DNA of 42,717 nt from Alphaproteobacteria bacterium (GTDB taxonomy: Bacteria > Pseudomonadota > Alphaproteobacteria > JAEULC01), in the NCBI GenBank assembly GCA_020851015.1, contig JADZDN010000206.1:1-42717 (forward strand). Reading direction: 5' to 3'. A model generated the notes under the pieces. The model saw nothing but the letters and a program-made list of their open reading frames with translations. It ran no database searches and was not told the origin of the DNA. Shown here one piece after another: positions 16,217-23,686 of the stretch (within the stretch, counting starts at the first letter, position 1; each line of letters begins with the position of its first letter). Both the position numbers and the translations under genes were made by a program.

Positions 16217-16246
16217 AAGACCCCCGCCGGCGTCGGCGGGGGTCTT
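16217..16246 (+). terminator. Strong intrinsic-type terminator hairpin
   Basis: A perfect 13-bp stem (16217-16229 with 16234-16246) with a 4-base loop stands 16 bases after the stop of the 59-residue gene. Only a short T-containing tail (CGTTAT) follows, but the stem is very stable. It closes the single-gene stress transcript. Confidence 0.8.
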
Positions 16247-16267
16247 CGTTATGCTCGGAGCGCCGCC

Positions 16268-16558
16268 ATGCATTCGCGCCTGCCTGCGCTGCCCCTCTAT
16301 CTGCTGGGGCACGCGGTTCTCGGCATCGTGCTGGGCCTGACGGCAGGGATTTCCATTCTCGCCGCGGATGCAGCAGGCGTCCGGACATTGATCGTTGCTT
16401 CTGGCGATCCGGAGGCCATGGCGATTTTCATCGCCGGGGCGATCCTCACGACCCTCCCGCTGGTGATCGCGACCGCCATCTGCCTGATCTCGATCCGCGA
16501 TCCGCAGACCGGCCCGGCGGTAGGGGCATCGACTGCGCGCGCAGTTCTTAGCGACTAG
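16268..16558 (+). CDS. Small inner-membrane protein, 96 aa
   Basis: 96 residues with two hydrophobic helices, LYLLGHAVLGIVLGLTAGIS at about 10-29 and MAIFIAGAILTTLPLVIATA at about 51-70. A polar loop containing DAAGVRTLIVASGDPEA lies between them, and the C-terminal tail is short and polar. Signal and topology suggest an inner-membrane hairpin. I do not recognise a family. Proteins of this size and layout occur as uncharacterised membrane proteins in rhizobia and relatives. The ATG at 16268 follows GGAG at 16257-16260 (GGAGCGCCGCC) with acceptable spacing. The gene starts right after a strong terminator, so it needs its own promoter, which I cannot locate. Its last bases overlap by four the stop of the pseudoprotease gene on the opposite strand. 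Confidence 0.6.
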   Translation: MHSRLPALPLYLLGHAVLGIVLGLTAGISILAADAAGVRTLIVASGDPEAMAIFIAGAILTTLPLVIATAICLISIRDPQTGPAVGASTARAVLSD

Positions 16559-17532
16559 TGCAGTTTCGGCTTCTTCAGGAAATCGGAGCGATCCGCCGAG
16601 CGCACCTTGATCGCGAGTACCTGGCCGCCGGTGCGCGCGATCGTAAACGGGACTTCAACGCCTGCATCGCCGCAGCGCCATATTTTGCGAAACAAATCCG
16701 CCAGCGAGCGCACCGGTTCTTCGGCCACCTCCAGCACGACGTCGCCCACCTCGAGCTTGGCGGTTTCGGCCGGACCGCCCTTGGCGAGCCCGGCCACGGC
16801 GACGTGGCTCTTTATCTCGGTGGCATAGAAGCCGATCCAGGGCCGCGGCGGGTGGTTCACCCGGCCGTAAGTCAGCAGATCGTTCAGAATTGGCTCCAGC
16901 AGGTCGATCGGCACGATCATGTTGCCCTGGACCTCCTTGTCGCCAGCCTTCTCCTCCACCAGCAGCGACCCGATTCCGGCGAGCCGGCCCGACCGGTCGA
17001 TCAGCGCAGCGCCGCCCCAGTGCGGGTGCGCGGGCGCGGTGAACAGCGCTTCGTCCAGCACGTATTCCCAGTAGCCGGCGAACTCGTGCTTGGCGATCAC
17101 CTTGGCATTCAGGCAATGCCCGCGCCCGCCATGGGCCGCCAGAACTACCGGATCGCCGCGATTCACGGCCGCCGACGATCCGCGCGGCAGCGCCGGCAGG
17201 TCCAACCGCCCCAACGCCTGGACAAGGCCGAAACCCGTCGCCTGATCATAGGCGAGCGGATAGCCGCCGACCGCCGAGCCCTTGTGGGTCGTCAGCCAAA
17301 TGGTCTTTGCCTCCGTAACAAGGTAACCGATGGTCAGAACCAGCCCGTCTTCGCGGATGACGATCCCGTTGCCGGAACGCTCCGTGCCCAGCGTGCCGGC
17401 CGTGAATGCATCGCCCGGGATTTCGGTGTGCAATCCCAAAATCGAAGCCAGCACCGAATCCAGATCGAAGCCGAGTTCCGCCGGCTTCGGCTGCAAGTTG
17501 CGTGGAAATTCCCAATCCTGCTCGGTCGCCAT
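16555..17532 (-). CDS. S1C (HtrA-like) protease homologue with no catalytic triad, PDZ domain
   Basis: 325 residues with the layout of a DegP/HtrA protein: a trypsin-like double barrel (about 45-215) and one PDZ domain (230-310, with GLAKGGPAETAKLEVGDVVL). All three catalytic positions are changed. The His position in the usual N-H-V-V motif reads IGYLV (Tyr70), the Asp position reads TGFGLV (Gly100), and the usual G-N-S-G-G-P reads HWGGAA (Trp172). Surrounding motifs, such as GNGIVIREDGLVLT, still match the family. It therefore cannot cleave by the normal mechanism and may act as a binding or sensing protein. There is no signal peptide, so it appears cytosolic, which is unusual for HtrA. The ATG at 17532 has AGGTGAG upstream. 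It is on the same strand as ribBX, which ends 69 bases upstream. Confidence 0.85.
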   Translation of the reverse strand: MATEQDWEFPRNLQPKPAELGFDLDSVLASILGLHTEIPGDAFTAGTLGTERSGNGIVIREDGLVLTIGYLVTEAKTIWLTTHKGSAVGGYPLAYDQATGFGLVQALGRLDLPALPRGSSAAVNRGDPVVLAAHGGRGHCLNAKVIAKHEFAGYWEYVLDEALFTAPAHPHWGGAALIDRSGRLAGIGSLLVEEKAGDKEVQGNMIVPIDLLEPILNDLLTYGRVNHPPRPWIGFYATEIKSHVAVAGLAKGGPAETAKLEVGDVVLEVAEEPVRSLADLFRKIWRCGDAGVEVPFTIARTGGQVLAIKVRSADRSDFLKKPKLH

Positions 17533-17601
17533 TGCACACTCACCTGTTGCGACAGGTTGAATCTAAGCCATCCAATGTAGGTTTTTAAGACCTGCCTTTG
17601 G

Positions 17602-18726
17602 TCAGGCGCCAGGAATGATCGGGCGGTGCTCGACGACCTTGAGCCCATAGCCATCCAATCCCACGATCGTCCGTCGCGCGTGCGACAGAAGGATCATCTC
17701 GCGCACGCCGAGATCCAGCAGAATCTGGGCGCCCACGCCATAGTCGCGCAGCTCGGGCGGCGATTTGGGTTCCCCGCTGCCCTCGCCCAGCCGGCTGCGC
17801 AGCCGGTCCGACAGGCTGGTCGGGGTGCGTTCGCGAATCAGCACCAGCACGCCCCGCCCGGCCCGGCCGATCTCGCGCAGCGACAGTTCCAGGTCGCTCC
17901 CGCGCCCGCTCTGCGTATCGCCCAGCGCGTCGTCCAGGATGTTCATCGCATGCATGCGCACCAGCACCGGCGCACCGCTGGTGATGTCGCCGCGGACCAG
18001 CGCGATGTGCTCGGCGTAGCTAACGCGGTTGACGTAGACGACCATCCGGAACTCGCCGCCGTAGCGGCTGGCGAACGGCGTCTCCAGCAGGCGTTCGACG
18101 ATGCGGTCGTGGCGCAGGCGGTAGCGGATCAGATCGGCGATCGTGGCGATCTTGAGGCCGTGGAACTGGCAGAACTTCACCAGGTCGTCCCGCCGCGCCA
18201 TCTCGCCGTCGTCGTTCATGATCTCGCAGATCACGCCCGACGGGTTCAGCCCCGCCAGGCGGGCGATGTCGACCGACGCTTCGGTATGGCCGGCCCGCAC
18301 CAGAACCCCGCCCTCGCGCGCCATCAGCGGGAAGATGTGGCCGGGCGTGGCGATATCGGCCATGCCCTTGGACGGGTCGATCGCAACGCCGACCGTGCGC
18401 GCCCGGTCCGGCGCCGAGATGCCGGTGGTCACGCCATGCCGCGCCTCGATCGAAACGGTGAATGCCGTCGCGTGGCGGGACGAGTTCTGCTGCTCCAGCA
18501 GCTTCAGCCCCAGCTGCTCGACCCGTGACTTTGTAAGCGCCAGGCAGATCAGGCCGCGGCCGTGCTTGGCCATGAAGTTGATCGCTTGCGGTGTCGCCAT
18601 CTGCGCGGGAACGACCAGGTCCCCTTCGTTCTCGCGATCCTCGTCGTCCACGAGCACGAACATCCGGCCGTTGCGCGCCTCCTCGATGATTTCGGGAATG
18701 GGCGACTTGATTTCCTGTAAACTCAC
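17602..18726 (-). CDS. ribB: RibBX: DHBP synthase with degenerate GTP cyclohydrolase II domain
   Basis: 374 residues from the GTG at 18726, which gives the normal N-terminus VSLQEIKSPIPEIIEEAR. The RibB domain (1-205) is complete: DDEDREN at 27-33, TPGHIFPL at 127-134, HTEASVD at 147-153 and CEIMNDDGEMAR at 167-178. It makes 3,4-dihydroxy-2-butanone 4-phosphate from ribulose 5-phosphate for riboflavin. The C-terminal half (215-374) keeps the GTP cyclohydrolase II fold, for example LVRGDITSGAPVLVRMH and a final GLDGYGLKVVEHRPI. However, the three zinc cysteines are absent and the R-G-I-G-L motif is lost. This is the RibBX arrangement, where only the first activity is retained. A separate ribA is therefore needed elsewhere. 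I saw no FMN riboswitch in the 146 bases upstream. It is divergent from the stress antiporter gene. Confidence 0.9.
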   Translation of the reverse strand: MSLQEIKSPIPEIIEEARNGRMFVLVDDEDRENEGDLVVPAQMATPQAINFMAKHGRGLICLALTKSRVEQLGLKLLEQQNSSRHATAFTVSIEARHGVTTGISAPDRARTVGVAIDPSKGMADIATPGHIFPLMAREGGVLVRAGHTEASVDIARLAGLNPSGVICEIMNDDGEMARRDDLVKFCQFHGLKIATIADLIRYRLRHDRIVERLLETPFASRYGGEFRMVVYVNRVSYAEHIALVRGDITSGAPVLVRMHAMNILDDALGDTQSGRGSDLELSLREIGRAGRGVLVLIRERTPTSLSDRLRSRLGEGSGEPKSPPELRDYGVGAQILLDLGVREMILLSHARRTIVGLDGYGLKVVEHRPIIPGA

Positions 18727-18814
18727 GGTCCCTCGCGCGTTCTGGCGGCGGCGGCGGGCACTGTAGCCCGCCGGCACCCGGGATTCCAGCGAGCCGGCCG
18801 CCCCGAACGCCCCG

Positions 18815-18839
18815 GGAACGGACCCGCCGTTCCGCCGTT
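18815..18839 (+). promoter_or_regulatory. EcfG-type general stress promoter
   Basis: GGAAC (18815-18819), 16 bases, CGTT (18836-18839): exact consensus for the alphaproteobacterial general stress sigma factor. The antiporter-USP gene starts at 18873, so the leader would be about 25 bases, room for its GGGGGA ribosome binding site. Confidence 0.72.
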
Positions 18840-18872
18840 TGCCTACCGCTTGGATTGCGCCTTGGGGGACCA

Positions 18873-21077
18873 ATGTCGGTGAAACCGTGGCTCCGGGCCG
18901 GTGCGGTCCTTGTGCTGCCAGGGGCCGCAATGGCGGCTGCCGGACAAAAGGAGGCGCCGTCCGAAGTCCTGTTCCTTGGCCAGGTCATCGTGCTGCTCGT
19001 CATGGGCCGGCTTCTGGGCGAGGCGATGACGCGGCTGGGGCAGCCCAGCATCATGGGCCAGCTCGTCGCCGGCATCCTGCTCGGCAAGTCGGTGCTTGGC
19101 GCGGCGTTTCCCGAACTGCACCACGCGCTGTTCCCCGAGCTTCCGCAGCAGAAGGCGATGCTGGATGGCATCGCGCAGATCGGCATCCTGCTGCTCCTGC
19201 TCTTGACCGGCATGGAAACCGATGTCCCGCTGGTCCGGCGCGCCGGCCGCGCCGCATTCACCGTCTCGCTGGCCGGCATCGCGATACCGTTCGCCTGCGG
19301 ATTCGCGCTGGGCGAGGCCCTGCCGGATGCCCTGCTGCCGCGCCCCGAGCAGCGCCTGGTAACCTCGCTCTTCCTCGGCACGGCGCTATCGATTTCCTCG
19401 GTCAAGATCGTCGCCGCGGTGGTGCGCGAGATGAACTTCATGCGGCGCAACCTGGGCCAGGTGATCGTGGGCGCCGCCATCGTCGACGATTCGATCGGCT
19501 GGATCATCATCGCGGTGACCTTCAGCATCGCGATGAAGGGAGCGATCGAACCCCTGGCCTTGACCCAGACCGTGCTGGGCACGGTCGTCTTCCTCGCCGC
19601 GAGCATCACGGTCGGCAGGCGGATCGTGTTCCTGCTTATTCGCTGGGTGAACGACAATTTCGCCAGCGAGGCCGCGGTGATCACGATGATCCTCGCGATC
19701 ACCGGCGGCATGGCGCTCACGACGCATCTGATCGGGGTTCACAGCGTGCTGGGCGCCTTCGTCGCCGGCGTTCTGGTCGGGCAGTCGCCGATCCTGACCC
19801 GCCAGATCGACGGGCAGCTCCGCGGCCTGATCACCGCGCTGTTCATGCCGGTCTTCTTCGGCCTTGCCGGCCTGCACGCGGACCTGACGATCCTTGGCGA
19901 CGGCCGGCTGCTGCTGCTCGCCATCGGGCTCATCCTGATCGCCAGCATCGGCAAGTTCGGCGGCGCCTTCGTCGGCGCCGAGCTGGGCGGCCTGTCGCGG
20001 CGCGAGGCGATCGCGCTGGGCTGCGGCATGAACGCGCGCGGATCGACCGAGGTGATCGTCGCCACCATCGGGCTTTCGATCGGCGCGCTGACCGAAGACC
20101 TGTTCACCATGATCGTCGCGATGGCGATCGTGACGACACTGGCGATGCCGCCGATGCTGCGCTGGGCACTGGCCCGGCTGCCCTTGAGCGATGCCGAGAA
20201 GGCCCGGCTCGAACGCGAGGAGTTCGAGCAGCGCGGCTTCGTGCCGAACCTGGAGCGGCTGCTGGTAGCCGCGGACGACAGCAGCACGGGGGTGTTCGCA
20301 TCGCGCCTGACGGGATTTCTCGCCGGACTGCGGGGCACGCCCGTCACGGTGCTGCATCTGGCCGAGGCGGTGGCGCCGGCGCGCGAATCGAGCGAAGCTG
20401 CGATCGCGCTGGAGAAGGCCGCCGAGCGCGCCAAGACCCGGGACGCCGACAGCGAGCGTCCTCCCGACAAGGTCGATGTGACGGCGAAGGTCCGGGCCGA
20501 GCCCGCCACGGTCGAAAAGGAGGCCCGCAAGGGCTACGACCTGTTGCTGATCGGCATGCAGGAGGCAGCCGAGCCCGGCGAGCGCTTCCCGCCGCGCGTT
20601 GAAGAGACGGCCGCCAAGTTCGAGGGGCCGATCGCGGTCGTGCTGGCCCGCGGCACGCACGCCGATCGACCGAGGACCGCGCGGCTCAACATCCTGGTGC
20701 CGGTGACGGGGACCGAGGCATCGCGCCGCGCGACCGAGCTGGCCGTCGCCCTCTCGCGCGCCTCGGGCGCGGCCGTGACGGCGCTGCTGGTGGCCGCGGG
20801 CAAGCCCGGCCACGGATTCGCCGCGCCGACCGGCCAGGAAGAGGAAGTCCTGAAGCAGGTCGTGGCGATGGGGGAGCCGTATGGCGTTGCGATCCGGACC
20901 ACGATCCGCTCCCACATCGCGCCGCAGGATGCCATCCTGCGGGAAGCGGAGCGCAATGGGCACAACCTGATCGTGCTGGGCGTTAACCGGCGCCAGGGCG
21001 AGCAGCTGTTCTTCGGCAACGTGGCCGCCTCCGTCCTTGGTCGCGCGGGCTGCTCGGTCGTCTTCTTGTCCGGCTAG
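18873..21077 (+). CDS. CPA2-family cation:proton antiporter with C-terminal universal stress domains
   Basis: 734 residues from the ATG at 18873, with GGGGGA upstream. After a short hydrophobic leader come about twelve membrane helices (33-425) of the KefB/NapA type. They include GRLLGEAMTRLGQPSIMGQLVAGILLG-like helix 1-2 signatures, FLGTALSISSVKIV at 167-180, the ion-binding pair in AAIVDDSIGW (Asp205-Asp206), and GMNARGSTEVIVA. The cytoplasmic C-terminus has two UspA-like segments (about 435-590 and 605-734), starting NLERLLVAADDSSTGVFASR and LNILVPVTGTEASRRATEL. These would bind nucleotide and gate the antiporter. No TrkA-N domain is present, unlike KefB/KefC. Exchange of Na+ or K+ for protons during pH or salt stress is the likely job. 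An exact EcfG-type promoter upstream supports stress control. Confidence 0.9.
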   Translation: MSVKPWLRAGAVLVLPGAAMAAAGQKEAPSEVLFLGQVIVLLVMGRLLGEAMTRLGQPSIMGQLVAGILLGKSVLGAAFPELHHALFPELPQQKAMLDGIAQIGILLLLLLTGMETDVPLVRRAGRAAFTVSLAGIAIPFACGFALGEALPDALLPRPEQRLVTSLFLGTALSISSVKIVAAVVREMNFMRRNLGQVIVGAAIVDDSIGWIIIAVTFSIAMKGAIEPLALTQTVLGTVVFLAASITVGRRIVFLLIRWVNDNFASEAAVITMILAITGGMALTTHLIGVHSVLGAFVAGVLVGQSPILTRQIDGQLRGLITALFMPVFFGLAGLHADLTILGDGRLLLLAIGLILIASIGKFGGAFVGAELGGLSRREAIALGCGMNARGSTEVIVATIGLSIGALTEDLFTMIVAMAIVTTLAMPPMLRWALARLPLSDAEKARLEREEFEQRGFVPNLERLLVAADDSSTGVFASRLTGFLAGLRGTPVTVLHLAEAVAPARESSEAAIALEKAAERAKTRDADSERPPDKVDVTAKVRAEPATVEKEARKGYDLLLIGMQEAAEPGERFPPRVEETAAKFEGPIAVVLARGTHADRPRTARLNILVPVTGTEASRRATELAVALSRASGAAVTALLVAAGKPGHGFAAPTGQEEEVLKQVVAMGEPYGVAIRTTIRSHIAPQDAILREAERNGHNLIVLGVNRRQGEQLFFGNVAASVLGRAGCSVVFLSG

Positions 21078-21159
21078 CGGCGTTCCGGTTGCGTTCGCCG
21101 CATGGTGCCCGCCAGCAATCGGCATAGCGTCGGGCCATGGCCGCAGCTAGATTGCCCGC

Positions 21160-22209
21160 ATGGACGATACCGCGCGCCCCCGCTCTCCCATCGCCTACCG
21201 CTACGACAAGCAGCTTCCGCCGCCGGGCGGTACGATCGAGGTCGTGCCGGGCGTGCATTGGCTGCGCATGCCCCTGCCCTTCGCGCTCGACCACATCAAC
21301 CTGTGGCTTGTGGAGGACGGCGAGGGCTTCGCGATCGTCGACTGCGGCATTGCCCGCGACGAAGTGAAGGCGCTGTGGCAGCAGGTTTGGGATTCGACGC
21401 TCAAGGGCCGCAAGATCACGCGCGTCTTCGTCACCCATTTCCATCCCGACCACATGGGACTGGCGTCCTGGCTGTGCGAGACCTGGGATGTCGAGCTGTG
21501 GACCACGCAGGGCGAGTACATGGCCGCGCGCGCGACGCGCGGCATGAGCGAGCCGTCCGACGCGCGCGCGCGATTGGCGTTCTACCAGCGCAACGGCATG
21601 GCCGCGTCCGACCTGGCAAAGATCGCGGATCGCGGCATTTATTATCCGAAGCACGTGCTGCCGCTGCCCGGCGCCTTCCGGCGGATCGAGGAAGGCGACA
21701 TGGTGCGGATCGGCCAGCACGACTGGCGCGTGATCGTCGGTACCGGCCACGCGCCCGAGCACGCCTGCCTCTATTCGGCCGGTCTTGGCCTGCTGATCTC
21801 GGGCGACCAGGTCCTGCCCCGCATCACGACCAATGTCAGCGTGTGGCATAACGAGCCCGAGGCCGATCCGCTGGCGCGCTACCTGGCATCGCTCGACCTG
21901 TTCCGACCGCTGCCGGCCGACACGATCGTGCTGCCGTCGCACGACCGCGTCTTCACCGGCTTGCACGGCCGGCTCGACATGCTGGTGGCGCACCACGAAG
22001 AGCGGCTCGCCCGGGTGATGACGCGGGCGTCCGAACGTCCGGTCGCCGCCTCGGACCTGATCACGACGCTCTTCCCGGGCCGCGAACTCGATACGCATCA
22101 GCTCACCTTTGCGATCGGCGAGGCGCTTTCGCACCTTCGCTACCTCGAAGGCAAAGGCAAGCTGAAGCGCGCGGTGGGCGGCGACGGGGTGATCCGTTTC
22201 ACCGTCTAG
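21160..22209 (+). CDS. MBL-fold metallo-hydrolase
   Basis: 349 residues, a metallo-beta-lactamase fold with a complete binuclear metal site: THFHPDHMG at 92-100 (His93, His95, Asp97, His98), His197 in TGHAPEH, Asp216 in ISGDQVLP and a final His in LPSHDRVF. The N-terminal strand ending in HINLWLVEDGEGFAIVDCG is typical of glyoxalase II-like and LACTB2-like hydrolases. The C-terminal extension (after about 265) forms a winged-helix-like segment with LTFAIGEALSHLRYLEGKGKL, a layout known from LACTB2-type proteins. The substrate is unknown; thioesters, lactones or RNA are possible. It lies 82 bases after the antiporter gene on the same strand, so it could be cotranscribed. Its stop overlaps by four bases the stop of the convergent GtrA-like gene. 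Confidence 0.85.
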   Translation: MDDTARPRSPIAYRYDKQLPPPGGTIEVVPGVHWLRMPLPFALDHINLWLVEDGEGFAIVDCGIARDEVKALWQQVWDSTLKGRKITRVFVTHFHPDHMGLASWLCETWDVELWTTQGEYMAARATRGMSEPSDARARLAFYQRNGMAASDLAKIADRGIYYPKHVLPLPGAFRRIEEGDMVRIGQHDWRVIVGTGHAPEHACLYSAGLGLLISGDQVLPRITTNVSVWHNEPEADPLARYLASLDLFRPLPADTIVLPSHDRVFTGLHGRLDMLVAHHEERLARVMTRASERPVAASDLITTLFPGRELDTHQLTFAIGEALSHLRYLEGKGKLKRAVGGDGVIRFTV

Positions 22210-22622
22210 GCGCTGCGCCGGAACACCAGCCAGCGGTTCAGGCCGAAATTCACGACCAGTCCGGCCACCGAGCCCGCGGCCACGCCAAGCGCCGGCATCG
22301 CGCGCACGATATCGGACGCCATGACCAGGGCCGCGTAGCTGGCGTAGTTCACCACCCCGCCCGCCGTGTTCACCACCAGGTATCTGACCCATTCGCGGTG
22401 GATCGGTGCGTCGCCGGCGCCGAAGGTGAAGCGGCGGTTCAACCACCATGCGGTCGACGCGGCAGCCAGGTAGGAAACCAGGCGCGCCAGATACGGATTC
22501 CATCCGGCCCAAACCACCAACGCCTGCACCACGCCAGCATCGACGACGAAGGCGATCGCGCCGACGACGCAGAAACGGAAGAGCTGCCTGTGGATCGGCC
22601 GGTCGGCTTGGATCGCGCTCAC
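22206..22622 (-). CDS. GtrA-family membrane protein (lipid-linked sugar flippase)
   Basis: 138 residues from a GTG at 22622 that overlaps the TGA of the upstream glycosyltransferase gene (GTGA), which shows translational coupling. The frame is open further upstream, but that part is a shadow of the glycosyltransferase. Four membrane helices have the GtrA pattern: FRFCVVGAIAFVVDAGVVQAL, ARLVSYLAAASTAWWLNRRFTF, VRYLVVNTAGGVVNYASYAAL and GSVAGLVVNFGLNRWLVF. GtrA proteins are thought to flip undecaprenyl-phosphate-linked sugars to the periplasmic side. With the preceding GtrB-like transferase and the large membrane protein at 23687 it completes a three-part gtr-type cassette for decorating a surface glycan. 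Confidence 0.88.
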   Translation of the reverse strand: MSAIQADRPIHRQLFRFCVVGAIAFVVDAGVVQALVVWAGWNPYLARLVSYLAAASTAWWLNRRFTFGAGDAPIHREWVRYLVVNTAGGVVNYASYAALVMASDIVRAMPALGVAAGSVAGLVVNFGLNRWLVFRRSA

Positions 22623-23584
22623 CGCTGGTTGACGCCATCGTCCCGCCCGGTCGCGGGGATCGCGAGATAGGACAGGCGGCGCAGTTCGCGCCGGCCGCGG
22701 GTCACCGTGTCGAGGATCAGGCCGCAGACCAGGCTGAGGAAGGCCAGCAGCATCACGCCCGTGGCCAACACCGCCGTCGGCAGCCGCGGCACCAGGCCGG
22801 TCTCGAGGTACGTGAACACGACCGGCACCGAGATCAGCAACGACAGGACGAAGAGGCTGACGAAGATATAGCCGAAAAACTGCAGCGGCCGCTCCTCGCG
22901 GAACAGGCGCAGGATCAGCATCAGGATGCGCCACCCGTCGCGATAGGTGTTGAGCTTGCTGGCCGAACCCTCGGGCCGCGCGCCATAGGGCGTCGGCAGC
23001 TCGGCCACCGGCATGCGCAGTTCCAGCGCGTGCACCGTCAGTTCCGTCTCGGTCTCGAAGCCCTTGGCCAGCGCGGGGAACGACTTGGCGAAGCGCCTGG
23101 AGAACACGCGGTATCCCGACAGGATGTCCTTGAACCGCTCGCCGAAGAGCTGCGCCACGAACCCGGTCAGCATTTTGTTGCCGAAGCGATGGCCGGGGCG
23201 ATAGGCCGCCTGCTCGGTGTCCACGCGCGCGCCCACCACCATGTCCAGGCGCTCGTCCAGCAGTTTCGCGATCAACATCGGCGCCGACGGAGCATGATAG
23301 GTGTTGTCGCCGTCGACCATCACATAGGCATCGGCCTCGATGTCCGCGAACATCCGGCGCACCACGTTGCCCTTGCCCTGCAGGGTCTCGGTGCGCACGA
23401 TCGCGCCGGCCGCCCGCGCCACCTCGACCGTCCGGTCGCGCGAATTGTTGTCGTAGACATAGATCTCGGCCATCGGCAGGGCGGCGCGGAACCCGGCCAC
23501 GACGTCGGCGATGGTGCGCTCCTCGTTGTAGCAGGGCACCAGCACGGCGATGTGATGGCCGGCGAAGGAAGGACTGTCAGTCAT
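22619..23584 (-). CDS. GtrB-like polyprenyl-phosphate glycosyltransferase
   Basis: 321 residues. A GT2 domain (about 10-230) contains IAVLVPCYNEERTI at 12-25, YVYDNNSRDRT at about 42-52 and the metal site MVDGDNTY at about 89-96. Near ILSGYRVFSRRF is the segment typical of dolichyl/undecaprenyl-phosphate sugar transferases. Two C-terminal membrane helices (about 235-295, FFGYIFVSLFVLSLLISV and LATGVMLLAFLSLVCGLI) anchor it. It probably transfers a sugar, often glucose, from its UDP form to undecaprenyl phosphate at the cytoplasmic face. The gtrA-like gene follows with a GTGA overlap. The preceding gene on the same strand encodes a multi-pass membrane protein that could be the third, acceptor-specific transferase. 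Confidence 0.9.
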   Translation of the reverse strand: MTDSPSFAGHHIAVLVPCYNEERTIADVVAGFRAALPMAEIYVYDNNSRDRTVEVARAAGAIVRTETLQGKGNVVRRMFADIEADAYVMVDGDNTYHAPSAPMLIAKLLDERLDMVVGARVDTEQAAYRPGHRFGNKMLTGFVAQLFGERFKDILSGYRVFSRRFAKSFPALAKGFETETELTVHALELRMPVAELPTPYGARPEGSASKLNTYRDGWRILMLILRLFREERPLQFFGYIFVSLFVLSLLISVPVVFTYLETGLVPRLPTAVLATGVMLLAFLSLVCGLILDTVTRGRRELRRLSYLAIPATGRDDGVNQR

Positions 23585-23686
23585 GAGCTCCTCGCGCTAG
23601 GCCTGCGCCAAAGCGAGCGACGCGGAAAGGCCTTTGGGCAACGCCTGGCCTAGAACGGCGGACCGGCCCGCCTTATTCCCTCCAGC

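Noticed and set aside
18727..18872. FMN riboswitch before ribBX
   Set aside because: The conserved riboswitch elements were not found in the short leader, which is also shared with the divergent antiporter gene.
19386..21125. Long minus-strand open frame inside the antiporter-USP gene
   Set aside because: No recognisable domain and skewed composition; the plus-strand frame has membrane helices, the D-D pair and a ribosome binding site.
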